From Bacteroidota bacterium (GTDB lineage: Bacteria > Bacteroidota > Bacteroidia > Chitinophagales > Chitinophagaceae), in contig JAFDXL010000005.1 of assembly GCA_018267955.1 (NCBI GenBank), forward strand, positions 248,001 through 312,000: DNA of 64,000 nt, written 5' to 3'. Below the pieces are notes generated by a model. It worked only from the letters and a program-made list of their open reading frames with translations. It did no database searches and was not told the DNA's origin. Position 1 is the first letter of the stretch. Each line of letters opens with the position of its first letter. Both the position numbers and the translations under genes were made by a program. This document shows, piece by piece, positions 19,201-27,775 of the stretch.

Positions 19201-21124
19201 CTACACCATACACATTGTTGGTAGCAATGTATGCCTTCACCTTTTGCAACTCCTCCTTATACTTGTCTGGCTCTATCTTCCATTCCTTCCTTCCGGCATC
19301 ACGCAATTCCTTTTGGCAATAGCTTACATAAGCATCCGCCAACTGGTTAATCATTTCGTTATGAAAGGCGGCTGCCCCCATGGCAGGCTCCAATAGTTTC
19401 AGATCCAGCAGTTGTGCTGCTTTCAATTCACCCTTCTCCAGTTTTTCAAGAATAGGTTTCAGCGTGTACTTAACGGTACATTGGGTTAGTACCTCAGGCG
19501 TGTAGTAAGATGCTGATTTCTGCCTGTCTCGTCCGCTAAGACGGTAAACGAATAGCCCCTTCCTGATGATGCTATCGTGCCCTTTATCGTCTTTCAATAT
19601 CTCCTTCTCTTCAAAATCATCCCTGCGGCTGCGGGGTACCAGGTAGGTGCCTTCTTCCGGCTTGCCGGCTTTATGCACTTCTATGTAGTCCTGCTCTGCA
19701 TAAAAGCCACGGAAAGCAAGCAGGCTCTCGTACACACTACCCAATTGGTTGATGCCAAGGTTGGCGTATGAGATGCGTCCACGAGCTCTATTTCTTTGCT
19801 GTTTTGAAAGCGAAAGACGGCAAATAATGTCTTGCCACACCTTATTGCGAAATTTCACCTTGTGCAGGTGATGAAGCCGCTTATTGTCGAAAATTGGTGA
19901 ATCTATATGCCGTACTCTAAAACTCTTGTTGTCTCCATTTTCCCGCTCTCTGTAGCCCGAGCTCAGCACATCAAAGAGCTTAGCAAGCGAATCATGGAAG
20001 AAGTAGCCATTCAGGCTATGCTCTGAATGCAGGGGCACTTGTTCCAGCTCCCTCAGCATTTCGAGGGAATACCCTTTATTGTATATTGGGTCGTTGCTGG
20101 GTAATATATCCAGATCCTCACGGCTCTCGGCATAGAAGATAAACAGCAGCCTGTAAATTATCCTCAGACAGTCATCCTTAATCTCCTGCTCAAACCTGTC
20201 GTCAGTCTCATCAAATATCTCCAGCAGCTTCTCTTTCTGGTAATAAAGGGCCTCGTTTGCCAATGCTTCTACCGCATGTATTATTCCTTCTTTCAGGTCC
20301 CTGGTTACCTCGTAGGCGCTTTTATGACTGTCTTCGTCCAGCTGATCCAACAGCACCATATTACTGTCTGGTGCAAGCGTCTCCTTGCCTGTCAGAAAAT
20401 AGAAGAGTGCATAGTAATTAGCGTTTCTATTGGCAGTAGCTTCTGAAAAAAGTTCTTCCAGGTCAAACTCCAAATAACTTCCTCTGAACCACTTTTCCTG
20501 CTCGAGCAAGAAGAGAATATTCCCTGCCAGCAGCAAAATATATTTGGGACGCAGATGCGGCTCTAACAGGAATAACTCAGAGATAGCCTTGTTTATAACT
20601 ACAGGTGATATCTTTAAGCCTTCAGGAGTTTTAAATACTCTTTTCCACTGGCTTTGGTGATAACGCTGCGGAGGATTAGCCTGCTCTTCGTCTTCAACAT
20701 TATATCGCTGCTCAAATAATCCGTCTGGCTCCTGATCATCTTCGGCAATGAGGGCCTGCATCTCCATTATCATCAGGTGTGGCTGATCGCCACGGTACAG
20801 TGTTTGCCTGACAGGTATTACCTCCTGCTCGGTTAAATGGAACAGGTTGTCGTATTGTGTAAGTTCACCATCATAGCCCAATGCATTTAAAAGATGGGTA
20901 TGAAACTGATGACTTTCAAATATCTTGTCCTTAGTCCTGAGCCTGCCTTCAATAAACTGCTGTTTAAACCTGAAATAGCGATCCTTTAATGGCGTTATTT
21001 TACTGTTTAATTTCTTAATGTTCTCAGCATCATAACCAGTCTTGGACAATACTTTCGCAGTGAAATCTTCATCAAAGTAGTTTGATGAAAAGTAGTCACC
21101 GATATTTTTTATAAACTTAATCAT
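16259..21124 (-). CDS. Large class I DNA N6-adenine methyltransferase (DrmMI/PglX-like)
   Basis: 1621 residues. A 530-residue N-terminal helical region precedes an Eco57I/N-6 type methylase core: YYTPEVLTQCTVKYTL (about 540-555), SAM motif I LLEPAMGAAAFHNE (about 578), acidic motif VYGVDLNPTAIELGKLSLWL (638-657), and catalytic motif IV AGNPPW (about 987-992). A long C-terminal region probably recognises target sequence. NPPW predicts adenine N6 methylation. In motif I the usual DP is EP, which family members tolerate. No separate restriction endonuclease is visible. Pairing with the upstream SNF2 helicase (4-base gap) is the DISARM class 1 drmD-drmMI arrangement, and the size also resembles BREX PglX. 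Confidence 0.87.
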   Translation of the reverse strand: MIKFIKNIGDYFSSNYFDEDFTAKVLSKTGYDAENIKKLNSKITPLKDRYFRFKQQFIEGRLRTKDKIFESHQFHTHLLNALGYDGELTQYDNLFHLTEQEVIPVRQTLYRGDQPHLMIMEMQALIAEDDQEPDGLFEQRYNVEDEEQANPPQRYHQSQWKRVFKTPEGLKISPVVINKAISELFLLEPHLRPKYILLLAGNILFLLEQEKWFRGSYLEFDLEELFSEATANRNANYYALFYFLTGKETLAPDSNMVLLDQLDEDSHKSAYEVTRDLKEGIIHAVEALANEALYYQKEKLLEIFDETDDRFEQEIKDDCLRIIYRLLFIFYAESREDLDILPSNDPIYNKGYSLEMLRELEQVPLHSEHSLNGYFFHDSLAKLFDVLSSGYRERENGDNKSFRVRHIDSPIFDNKRLHHLHKVKFRNKVWQDIICRLSLSKQQRNRARGRISYANLGINQLGSVYESLLAFRGFYAEQDYIEVHKAGKPEEGTYLVPRSRRDDFEEKEILKDDKGHDSIIRKGLFVYRLSGRDRQKSASYYTPEVLTQCTVKYTLKPILEKLEKGELKAAQLLDLKLLEPAMGAAAFHNEMINQLADAYVSYCQKELRDAGRKEWKIEPDKYKEELQKVKAYIATNNVYGVDLNPTAIELGKLSLWLNVIHKDMETPFFSNRICMGNAVVGAWLKVYAAKDVAEETDKNGKPLAKQPKKEWWETAPRQLEFTPNTKFDKLKTNRKPDDIYHFLLPDKNMVPSASIKMLKEEYGEQNKRVTECKKEWCKPLRKAEVEQLKAISKKIDELLAEYYRFQRTINLQTASKQNIFGATRSTEQTVLGLRSYDEKEKLADQRNRHSAPYFKLKMVMDYWCSLWFWDVRLAEELPSRTQYWQDISLILQMDVEKNYIHHQSTEQQKLFETTVQTSISFVSDPETVFSGEEMVETIINYTERKDLFDNNQRLEQVKKLAAKYCFFHPQLEFLEVFWERGGFDLIAGNPPWLKIEFEEKNIISEKFPEIVIRSSSASEVKKMRDASLLQFDEIKELYFGEVNEITGLSAFLGAMQNYPLQDGQSQASNLYKGILENTFSLISNQGYIGLVHPEGIYEDPKGEILRKEVYRRLRFHFEFKNALFLFAEVHDQQNYSVNIYGRRHNHVDFVSINNLFHPVTIDSCFVHDNQGMVGGLKVKDAVTNKMVWNLHPHRDRIVHFTDLELRVLAKTFENTDDWESVKLVCIHSTQTLEIIKKLSLFDGRIENQTFFITDGWRETDAINAGHIKRETKWASQDDYELIISGPQFFVSNPFYKNPDEVCKQSSDYSIIDLCIISDDFVPRTNFLPIIDKKAFSNRFFWSQEDKKWVDQYKLCFSKMLNVASERTLQPAIIAPKVSHSSGVISLLLRKIEPLIELTALCSSIVLDFYVKTLGRGNFYESSIKMLLIGIDEKYKPELFSRTLLLNCLNLYYTSLWNENWQDAYKSDQWSKTDVRLKAFSTLSKDWQWSTPLRNWYERRQALVEIDVITAMALGLTLDELILIYNVQFPVLQQNEDDTWYDTTGNIVFTCSKGLVGVGVDRKDWEQIHNMKAGETYEHTITKSELYQGKKVAYHAPFDKCDRVEDYKVAWAHFEKVFVKEK

Positions 21125-21128
21125 GTAA

Positions 21129-23975
21129 TCACGAGTTATAGAACACTGCTAATATCTTCAGATACGGATCGCCATGCAGCGATGTCAAATCTTTATAATA
21201 CTGGCTAGACGTGCTTAATATTGTTTCAATCTCTCGTTGTTTTGAATCCTTAATTCTTGCCCAGAAGTTACCGCCGCCTGACTTATCACCAAAATCCAAT
21301 TCTAGCTGCTGCAATGCTGCTTTATGCCAGTTTTCAATCTTTGACTTGTACGCTCCTAGTTTTTCCTCCATCTTTTCTTCAAGCGTCTGTTGCTCTTCCT
21401 GCATATGATGCATCGCCCAATGCACTGCGTCAGTCAATATGCCCCGCAGACTAGCAACTTCTTCCTCTGAAATGCTCTCTGTGTACATTGTATCTGTCAA
21501 TTTGAATTCTCTAATGAAATCGTGCAGCCCAAATGTCTTTCTTAGAACACTTCCATCCGATTTAAGACCTACCACTAAGAAATCAGCCAATACCGGCTGG
21601 CCCAGATTGTTTGATACCTGCCCCTGAAAGACAAACCAAGCGGTTGCAGCTGGGAATATTTTTGACTTTGCAACCAAGGCAACATCCTTGTCAATGCTTG
21701 CTTCCAGCTTTGTCATGTAATACCGAATTACTGGATGCAACTCATACAATACCTGAAATTCTGCCCATTCACCCTTTTTCTTTCTCGCTTCATCAATTGA
21801 TCTCTGCACTAAATCCTTATCGAGCGACAATTTGTATAATCCGCCAATGGATGGCTTTGATTCAGATGGTAAATCGTACAATATCTGGTCTAGCTCCTTA
21901 TGGTTTACTATTTCTACATAGTCACCCTTTACAGAAGCTTCGTTTTGAGCAAGCTGCCGTGATGTGCTTAACTGTTCGAATAATTCCTTGTAGAATCTTT
22001 TGTCATCAGAATAAATGGATAGAGGCTTTTCAAAAGGATCATCCGTTATCAGCACATCAGTTTTATCATTATCACCACCAAACAAAGTTGAGAAGTCGAA
22101 ATCACCAGCCTCATCTTCATTTTTATCAAGGAAATTCTCGTCTTGTTTCAGAAATGCCCGCTCTACTAATTTCTCTTCTTTGCCTGCATCATACAGCTTC
22201 ATCACAGAACCTGCATCTCCAAGTGTTTGGTAAACAACCTCTTCTTTTTGTGTTAGCCGCTCTACAATATGCAGATCGGTTTTCAATCCTTGCACATCAG
22301 AGTCGGCTATTAAGTAGTAAATACAGGGAGTGCACTTCTGACCGTACCTGTCAATCCGGCCATTGCGTTGTTCAAGTGTAATAAGAGACCATGGAATGTC
22401 ATAGTTAAACATTCTATGGCAATAATAGTGCAGGTTTACGCCCTGAGATCCTGCATCAGAACTGAGGAGTATCTTAACTGTACTGTCCTCCTTGCCAAAA
22501 TCATCAATAATATTTTGCTGCTCGGTATCACTCAACCCTCCATGGAAGAACTGAATAGCATCTTCAGACATTTTGAAATCAGCTGTCAGTTGCTGCTTTA
22601 AGTATTCGAGCGTATCAATCCTCTCGGCAAAAATCACGTATCGCTCATCATGCTTCTTACCAGACCATCCCAGGTCGATGAGTGCTGTTTTAAGCTTGGC
22701 ATACTTCGTGTCAGATTTCGAACTGAGTATCTGTTCAAGCTTTGATTTAAGTGTATGGAGCACTTCAAGATTTTCTTCGTAGGAATTGCCCTCATTGGCT
22801 TTTACTGCCACCTTGTCAATTCTCCGTTTCACGCTCTTCAACGCAGCAATAGGCGATGACATAAATGCCTTGAAAATGCCTATCGAAAACAGAAAATCAT
22901 CCTTTGGCTTTCCGTGCTTAACCGCATCAATAGCCTTAAACTTCAAATCCTGCTGATACTGCAAAAAGTTGATCTCTTCTTTGCTTAATGGAGCAGGTAT
23001 TCTTATCACTTTTCGTTCTGAGAAGTTCTTTCTAACCTCTTCATCTACAATATCATTTTTGAACCTGCGAACATAATAAGGTTCCACATGGCTCTTGTCG
23101 TAGTCACCGCTTTTAGGTATTGCGGTCGGCTCAATCATGTTAATTAAATTGGCGAAATTCTCTTTTCGGCCGTTATGTGGAGTAGCGGATGTCAAAATTA
23201 AGGATTCACATTTTTTCGCCACAAACTGCGCAAGATCACCTTTCTGGCTTTTATCATTTGCCACAGTATGGCACTCATCTATAACAATCACATCCCATCG
23301 AGACTTCTCCAAATAGTGCCTGAATTTGGCGTTGTTCTTTAAAGTATCAATGGAGATGATGGTCTTATCATAAAACTCAAACGGGTTTTTATTGGCGGGC
23401 AGTTGCGATTTAATCTTAGCGATACCCTCAGAATCCAGACGAACCAGCGGAATAGCAAAACGGTTCCACAGTTCTTGCTGAAACTGTGCTAAGATAGATT
23501 TGGGAGCCAGCACCATAATGCGCTTTCCCTTGCCCCTTTTTATCATCTCGGTCAAGAATATCCCAACCTCGATTGTCTTACCCAAACCAACCCCGTCAGC
23601 TATGAGCAAACGGGGCCGAGGAAGTTGTAGGGCTTTAAGTGTAGGGGTAAGCTGGTAATCAGCAGCGTTAATTGCCGCCTTGTTAGCTATTGTAATCTTC
23701 TCGGAAAATATTGCTGAATTCCTGATTTGAGTTTCCAGGAAGAGCTTGGTCTTCCTATACCCGCTATCTGTGTCCTGAACAAGTTTTGTCAGATTGGGGT
23801 CTACCTGCCGAATATCGGTATCCAGCTTAGTGTCAAATGCAAATCTTTTCCCTTTAACCAGCTCGCTAATGCCTTCTGCCTCGATCAAAAAAGACCCGTC
23901 ATAGTTAATATTCGAATTAGTTATTATAAAATCTTCTCCTCTTGTCGAAATTCGTTGTCCAATAGTTGGATTCAT
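21129..23975 (-). CDS. SNF2-family helicase (DrmD-like), first gene of the defence operon
   Basis: 948 residues. Superfamily 2 SNF2 ATPase motifs are in order: ADGVGLGKTIE (Walker A, about 126-136), VIDECHTVAND (Walker B, about 231-240), LTSATPHNGR, SSDAGSQGVNLHYY and LEQRNGRIDRYGQ. The C-terminal 400 residues are less conserved and partly coiled. The domain layout and size match DISARM DrmD; RapA/HepA-type remodellers are the alternative. The methyltransferase follows after 4 bases. A TAnnTTTG promoter box lies 32 bases upstream of the start, making this the operon's leading gene. Confidence 0.87.
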   Translation of the reverse strand: MNPTIGQRISTRGEDFIITNSNINYDGSFLIEAEGISELVKGKRFAFDTKLDTDIRQVDPNLTKLVQDTDSGYRKTKLFLETQIRNSAIFSEKITIANKAAINAADYQLTPTLKALQLPRPRLLIADGVGLGKTIEVGIFLTEMIKRGKGKRIMVLAPKSILAQFQQELWNRFAIPLVRLDSEGIAKIKSQLPANKNPFEFYDKTIISIDTLKNNAKFRHYLEKSRWDVIVIDECHTVANDKSQKGDLAQFVAKKCESLILTSATPHNGRKENFANLINMIEPTAIPKSGDYDKSHVEPYYVRRFKNDIVDEEVRKNFSERKVIRIPAPLSKEEINFLQYQQDLKFKAIDAVKHGKPKDDFLFSIGIFKAFMSSPIAALKSVKRRIDKVAVKANEGNSYEENLEVLHTLKSKLEQILSSKSDTKYAKLKTALIDLGWSGKKHDERYVIFAERIDTLEYLKQQLTADFKMSEDAIQFFHGGLSDTEQQNIIDDFGKEDSTVKILLSSDAGSQGVNLHYYCHRMFNYDIPWSLITLEQRNGRIDRYGQKCTPCIYYLIADSDVQGLKTDLHIVERLTQKEEVVYQTLGDAGSVMKLYDAGKEEKLVERAFLKQDENFLDKNEDEAGDFDFSTLFGGDNDKTDVLITDDPFEKPLSIYSDDKRFYKELFEQLSTSRQLAQNEASVKGDYVEIVNHKELDQILYDLPSESKPSIGGLYKLSLDKDLVQRSIDEARKKKGEWAEFQVLYELHPVIRYYMTKLEASIDKDVALVAKSKIFPAATAWFVFQGQVSNNLGQPVLADFLVVGLKSDGSVLRKTFGLHDFIREFKLTDTMYTESISEEEVASLRGILTDAVHWAMHHMQEEQQTLEEKMEEKLGAYKSKIENWHKAALQQLELDFGDKSGGGNFWARIKDSKQREIETILSTSSQYYKDLTSLHGDPYLKILAVFYNS

Positions 23976-24006
23976 GGTCGTCTATGTCAGTCTTTATCAA
24001 ATGTCT

Positions 24007-24014
24007 CAAAAGTA
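24007..24014 (-). promoter_or_regulatory. -7 promoter box of the defence operon
   Basis: On the minus strand TACTTTTG (24014 to 24007) fits TAnnTTTG exactly, giving a start near 24000 and a 5' leader of about 25 nt before the ATG at 23975. No TTTG lies at the usual -33 distance; the nearest is 27 bases upstream. This is the only promoter-like element I see for the 21.8-kb operon. Confidence 0.4.
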
Positions 24015-24152
24015 GCTTTTATCTAATGGAATTCAGAGGGCCAAATAATTAATGCGAATAAATTATATTTATATTCTGCGCTACGGCTACAAAATGAAAA
24101 ATGACAGTGATTTCTGTTAATATTGAAGTACGGTCGAGGATTTAGAAAGTAC

Positions 24153-24312
24153 TTATCTTAATGGTTTAGGATTTTTTTGCCCATTTGTCCAAAACAGTTC
24201 AAATAACTGCTCATTAGGTGGGCCAACATATCCAAAGTATTGTTCTTCTCTGGCAGCAATATTCTTCAATAACCTCTTCGAAGTTCAAATCGTCCACATA
24301 AAAGTTCGACAT
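24153..24312 (-). pseudogene. Frameshifted small ORF at the island edge
   Basis: From ATG 24312 the minus strand reads MSNFYVDDLNFEEVIEE and then stops after 32 residues. A one-base shift near 24262 continues for about 35 residues (IAAREEQYFGYVGPPNEQLF, then ELFWTNGQKNPKPLR) to a stop at 24153. Both halves look protein-like, so a broken small gene is likely, though a chance open frame is possible. The family is not recognised. Together with 23976-24152, which holds only the operon promoter, this accounts for the gene-free stretch between the operon and the ParB-like gene. Confidence 0.3.
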
Positions 24313-24334
24313 ATTCCCACCTATCTCCACAGCT
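24304..24334 (+). repeat. Candidate right attachment repeat of the island
   Basis: GTTCGAC (24304-24310) and TCTCCACAGCT (24324-24334) reproduce, in the same order and orientation, the T-arm and 3'-end sequence of tRNA-Ala at 1689-1714. An intrinsic terminator follows immediately. This is what a decayed 3' tRNA fragment left on the far side of an insertion would look like. Confidence 0.4.
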
Positions 24335-24336
24335 TT

Positions 24337-24360
24337 AAGTCGCCGAAAGGCGGCTTTTTT
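24337..24360 (+). terminator. Orphan intrinsic terminator, possibly the original tRNA-Ala terminator
   Basis: The hairpin has arms AAGTCGCC (24337-24344) and GGCGGCTT (24349-24356), one G-T pair, a GAAA tetraloop and a T run to 24360. It points along the plus strand, but the genes on both sides are on the minus strand, so no visible transcript needs it. Confidence 0.65.
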
Positions 24361-24366
24361 GTTTGA

Positions 24367-24762
24367 TCAGGATTTTGCCGGGCTTTTATGCAAATCTGTT
24401 AAACGGCAGGGAATATCCAGATCTTCAGATAAATAATAAATAGAGCATACGCGATGGTATCCATCTGCAATTATTAGTTTTTCAGCTCTTACCAACAAAA
24501 CAGGCGACAACTGCTCACCTTTCTTTACTTTCTGAATATTCTCTTTCACATGAATGTTATCTGCAGGCAGCAGCGGCAGCCCACTTGCACGAAGGATATC
24601 CTTGGCCTTTTTCACTATGGTTTTGCATTGCATCAACTTTTTAACAGTCAATTCAGATACCTTCTCGGGATATAAAAGCTCCAGGTAGTCCTGCGCGGCA
24701 GGATAGTTACCAGGCCGGGGGTCTTCAAGCCATATCTTTTTATTTTTTCCAGACTTTGCCAT
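24367..24762 (-). CDS. ParB/sulfiredoxin-like domain protein
   Basis: 131 residues, basic N-terminus (MAKSGKNKKIW). The C-terminal half carries a ParB-N/sulfiredoxin-like pattern: SPVLLVRAEKLIIADGYHRV, then CSIYYLSEDLDIPCRL, where the ADGYHR segment corresponds to the family's nucleotide-binding G-(H/Y)-R motif. Such stand-alone proteins occur in many bacteria with unknown roles. It lies just outside the candidate right attachment repeat, so it is either the first resident gene or the island's last passenger. It is separated by 93 bases from the glycosylase gene upstream. Confidence 0.6.
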   Translation of the reverse strand: MAKSGKNKKIWLEDPRPGNYPAAQDYLELLYPEKVSELTVKKLMQCKTIVKKAKDILRASGLPLLPADNIHVKENIQKVKKGEQLSPVLLVRAEKLIIADGYHRVCSIYYLSEDLDIPCRLTDLHKSPAKS

Positions 24763-24855
24763 AGAATAGATTTTCTGTTCCTGAATTTACTAAAATGCAG
24801 AAACATGGGTAGTGCGGTTATACAAAATATAATACGACTTGCGCCCCAAACACCA

Positions 24856-25554
24856 TTATAGGATAACCTTTTCAAACGCCTCCAGGTATCGTCGGATGTA
24901 CTGCTCCATTTCCTTTCTCTTATACTGCATGATATATCTTGGGTGCTCCAGGAAGATAATCTCTTTGAAAAACTGATGCTTCTCATTAATACCTTCAAAC
25001 ACAATTTTATTCTTCCCGGTTCCCAGGCAATAGCAGGTGTCTGTATATCCTCCTATGTTGATGAGCGATTGTATATGATCTGCCATCGATGGCACCAAGC
25101 TATCTAACAATGGTTTGCTATCATAATAGTTGTAGTTCACCTCTTTACCATTGGGCTGCAGATAGGTAAGCCCCAGGGGGCAAATGGAATGGACAAAAAA
25201 AGATTTGTAAAAAGGAATTACCCCACCAAACGCGTCTATCATCTCATAAACAAAGATGGATGACAGTTCGGTAACCAACGGCTTGTTGTAAGGTATGCCA
25301 CACTTCTCAACCAGCCTGTTAGGGTCGGTAAACGGCACACCGGTAAGCCCCGCACCAAATCGCCCGGGGTTAATGCCCAGGATCAGGTGACGCTTGTTTT
25401 TATCGTTATAGTATTTATTATAAAAGCGATCTGCTATTCCCAATACACCCTCTTCGTCCCTGAAAGGATTCATCACCCTTACATTGGGTATATCTATCCG
25501 CAGATCAAGGCGCCTGTTATAGCTATTAATTTTTTGTGCAAAACTGTTCAACAT
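24856..25554 (-). CDS. SMUG2-type uracil-DNA glycosylase family protein (DUF4918)
   Basis: 232 residues. GINPGRFGAGLTGVPFTDP (about 79-97) corresponds to the SMUG-type active-site motif (GMNPGPxG...GVPFG), and FLEHPRYIM near 205-213 to the motif carrying the catalytic-loop His. The family excises uracil and related lesions from DNA. DUF4918/SMUG2 members of this length are common in Bacteroidota. The gene starts 9 bases after the stop of the upstream TonB receptor gene, although a functional link is unlikely. Confidence 0.8.
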   Translation of the reverse strand: MLNSFAQKINSYNRRLDLRIDIPNVRVMNPFRDEEGVLGIADRFYNKYYNDKNKRHLILGINPGRFGAGLTGVPFTDPNRLVEKCGIPYNKPLVTELSSIFVYEMIDAFGGVIPFYKSFFVHSICPLGLTYLQPNGKEVNYNYYDSKPLLDSLVPSMADHIQSLINIGGYTDTCYCLGTGKNKIVFEGINEKHQFFKEIIFLEHPRYIMQYKRKEMEQYIRRYLEAFEKVIL

Positions 25555-25563
25555 ACTTCATCC

Positions 25564-27714
25564 TTACAGCTTCCACCGCAGCGACAGGTTGATGACACGA
25601 CCATCTATTGGCGCCCACAATGGTTTGAATTGAGGGTTAGAAATGCTGCCTGTGTACAGCGATTCTACCCTGCTCATCCTGTAATCTAGTAAGTTCTCTG
25701 CATTTAGCACAATAGAAATATGCTCGCCAATATTGTATTGCAACATTGCAGCCATAAAAAAGTAGCCTGGGGTCATCGTCGCATCATAGCGGTATTGCGC
25801 CCCTACGTAAGAGCCTTCAATTCCGGCCCTGATTTTTTTGGAGAACTGCTTCGCAACAATACAGGCACCGCGGTTTTTAGGTGTGAGGGGGATAAAATTG
25901 TTAACAGGCAGGTATGTATAGCGGGCATCTGTAAATGTGTAGCCAAAATAAAGTTCCCACTCATCGATATCCAGCTTGGCATAAGTATCAAATCCCCTGC
26001 TTACAATTGGGCCGGTGGCGTTAGCCATTGTAACCATGCCATCTGTAGCCTGGTTGAATAAAATAGGCTGATAAATATCAGTAAGGAAAAAGGCCTGGTT
26101 GATGAATAAGGAAGTTTTACCCCATTTCTTTTTAAAGTTCACCTCGGCATTATACCCATACGAAATTTCCGGTTTGATGTCTGCAGGGATAGGTTCTAAT
26201 TGCAACACACTGTAATCTATATTTTGAGGAACTAAAGGATTAGGTGTTTTGTATCCCATACCAAAGCCTCCTCTTACAGCCCATACTTCGCTGAAACGGT
26301 GGAATAAAGCTATTCTTGGTAGCACAAATAATCCATATCGGTTGTGCACATCAAAACGGATGCCTGTTTCAATAGTTGTCTTTTTTATATGCGCATCAAA
26401 CTGGCCAAAAGCACCAACGGTGGTATTGTTGAATGACTGCAGATGTGCCGTATCGGGGAGGCTGGTTTTATAATTGTCCCCGGTAACATTCACCCCGCCA
26501 ACAAAATCGTTTTTGCGAACGGGTACAAATACAGATGCCTCATTATAAAAGCTCAGCTGCCTGCCATTTACAGAATAAGTATTGGTTTGCACATCCCTGT
26601 TAAAATTACTAAGGTTGCCCTTTACGGTAAGCTTTACGCTATCAAAATACTGCTCTACAAAATATTCTTCCGTATGCCTTTGTGTCTGGTTGGCTTCAAA
26701 GTATTGATGAATATTATCCTGCTTGTTTTGCAGTACCTGCATGTCGCCACCTTTACGGTCGTCGAAAGATCCGTTATACCCTACAGAGATGATAGTATGC
26801 GTAGAAGGATAAAAGAAGATGCGCGGATGTACTACAAAGGTATTGAACTCAGGCACATCGCTCAGGCCATCTTTATTTACATCTACAGCCTGCTGATTGG
26901 TATAGCCGGCAAAAATATTGTAACCAATCTTATCGTTTCGCCTGGCAGCGTACACATTCACATTACCTTCTTTCAGCGATGTATAGTTAACCAGCGCGTC
27001 CAGCTCCTGTTTGAAGGCTGGGCGTTTAGATATCAGGTTGATGAGTCCACCAATGGCACCACCGCCGTATAAGGTACTGGCAGAACCTTTTATCAATTCT
27101 ATCTGCTTCAGGTCAAGCGGTGGTATCGTCATGATACCAAAACCACCGGAAAAGCCATCATATAGGGGCATACCATCACGTAATATCTGTGTGTACTTAC
27201 CACCCAGCCCTTGTATGCGTACGTTGCTGTTACCGGATGTTGCAGAAGACTGCTGCACCTGCACACCGCTTACATCTCCCAAAATGCTACCTATATTACC
27301 GGGCTTCACAGCAGCTTCTTCATTCATCTCTTCCAGCCCCAGTACCTCCACCTTAGAAGGGCTATTCTCTATAGACTCATTATTCCTGGTGGATGCGAGT
27401 ACTGTTACTTCTTCCAGGTCATTATCAGTCGATTTTAAAAAGACAGACAATTCGCCTAAACCATTTGCCTGAACCGTAGTATCTATACCTTCGTACCCGG
27501 TAAATGATATATGCAATTTATTGGGCCCGGGCGGCAAAGTTACTGTGGCGACACCATTATCATCTGTACTACCCAGCCAGTTGTTATTACTGCTGATGAT
27601 TACCAGTTCAAGGGGTGCATGTGTTTTTGCATCACTAACCTTTATTTTCAGCTTATCCTGCGCCTGGCTTGTAATTGCCGCGCATAACATTAAAATAGTG
27701 AGAATGAATTTCAT
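25564..27714 (-). CDS. TonB-dependent outer-membrane receptor
   Basis: 716 residues from ATG 27714, where a signal peptide ends at AITSQAQ; a TTG at 27759 is rejected. A carboxypeptidase-regulatory-like domain (about 20-95) precedes a plug domain (about 120-230: VEVLGLEEMNEEA, NVRIQGLGGKYTQILRDGMP, LIKGSASTLYGGGAIGGLIN) and a beta-barrel ending in LSLRWKL. It imports an unknown ligand, energised by TonB. The plug sequence resembles cobalamin/iron-chelate receptors more than SusC. It follows a two-component system by 61 bases and probably belongs to that unit. Confidence 0.85.
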   Translation of the reverse strand: MKFILTILMLCAAITSQAQDKLKIKVSDAKTHAPLELVIISSNNNWLGSTDDNGVATVTLPPGPNKLHISFTGYEGIDTTVQANGLGELSVFLKSTDNDLEEVTVLASTRNNESIENSPSKVEVLGLEEMNEEAAVKPGNIGSILGDVSGVQVQQSSATSGNSNVRIQGLGGKYTQILRDGMPLYDGFSGGFGIMTIPPLDLKQIELIKGSASTLYGGGAIGGLINLISKRPAFKQELDALVNYTSLKEGNVNVYAARRNDKIGYNIFAGYTNQQAVDVNKDGLSDVPEFNTFVVHPRIFFYPSTHTIISVGYNGSFDDRKGGDMQVLQNKQDNIHQYFEANQTQRHTEEYFVEQYFDSVKLTVKGNLSNFNRDVQTNTYSVNGRQLSFYNEASVFVPVRKNDFVGGVNVTGDNYKTSLPDTAHLQSFNNTTVGAFGQFDAHIKKTTIETGIRFDVHNRYGLFVLPRIALFHRFSEVWAVRGGFGMGYKTPNPLVPQNIDYSVLQLEPIPADIKPEISYGYNAEVNFKKKWGKTSLFINQAFFLTDIYQPILFNQATDGMVTMANATGPIVSRGFDTYAKLDIDEWELYFGYTFTDARYTYLPVNNFIPLTPKNRGACIVAKQFSKKIRAGIEGSYVGAQYRYDATMTPGYFFMAAMLQYNIGEHISIVLNAENLLDYRMSRVESLYTGSISNPQFKPLWAPIDGRVINLSLRWKL

Positions 27715-27775
27715 TGATCTTCTATAAAAAGCTTTCGATTTCACATTGCAAACTAACAACGCAAAACTGAATAAA

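Noticed and set aside
21611-22381. 256-residue plus-strand frame opposite the SNF2 helicase
   Set aside because: It lies wholly antisense to conserved helicase motifs, with low-complexity His/Gln content.
2153-23975. Canonical BREX system
   Set aside because: The methyltransferase resembles PglX in size, but no PglZ, BrxA, BrxB, BrxC or BrxL is present.
2153-23975. Canonical DISARM or Druantia
   Set aside because: drmC-type PLD and separate drmA/drmB are missing, and no Druantia accessory gene is present, so neither name is assigned outright.
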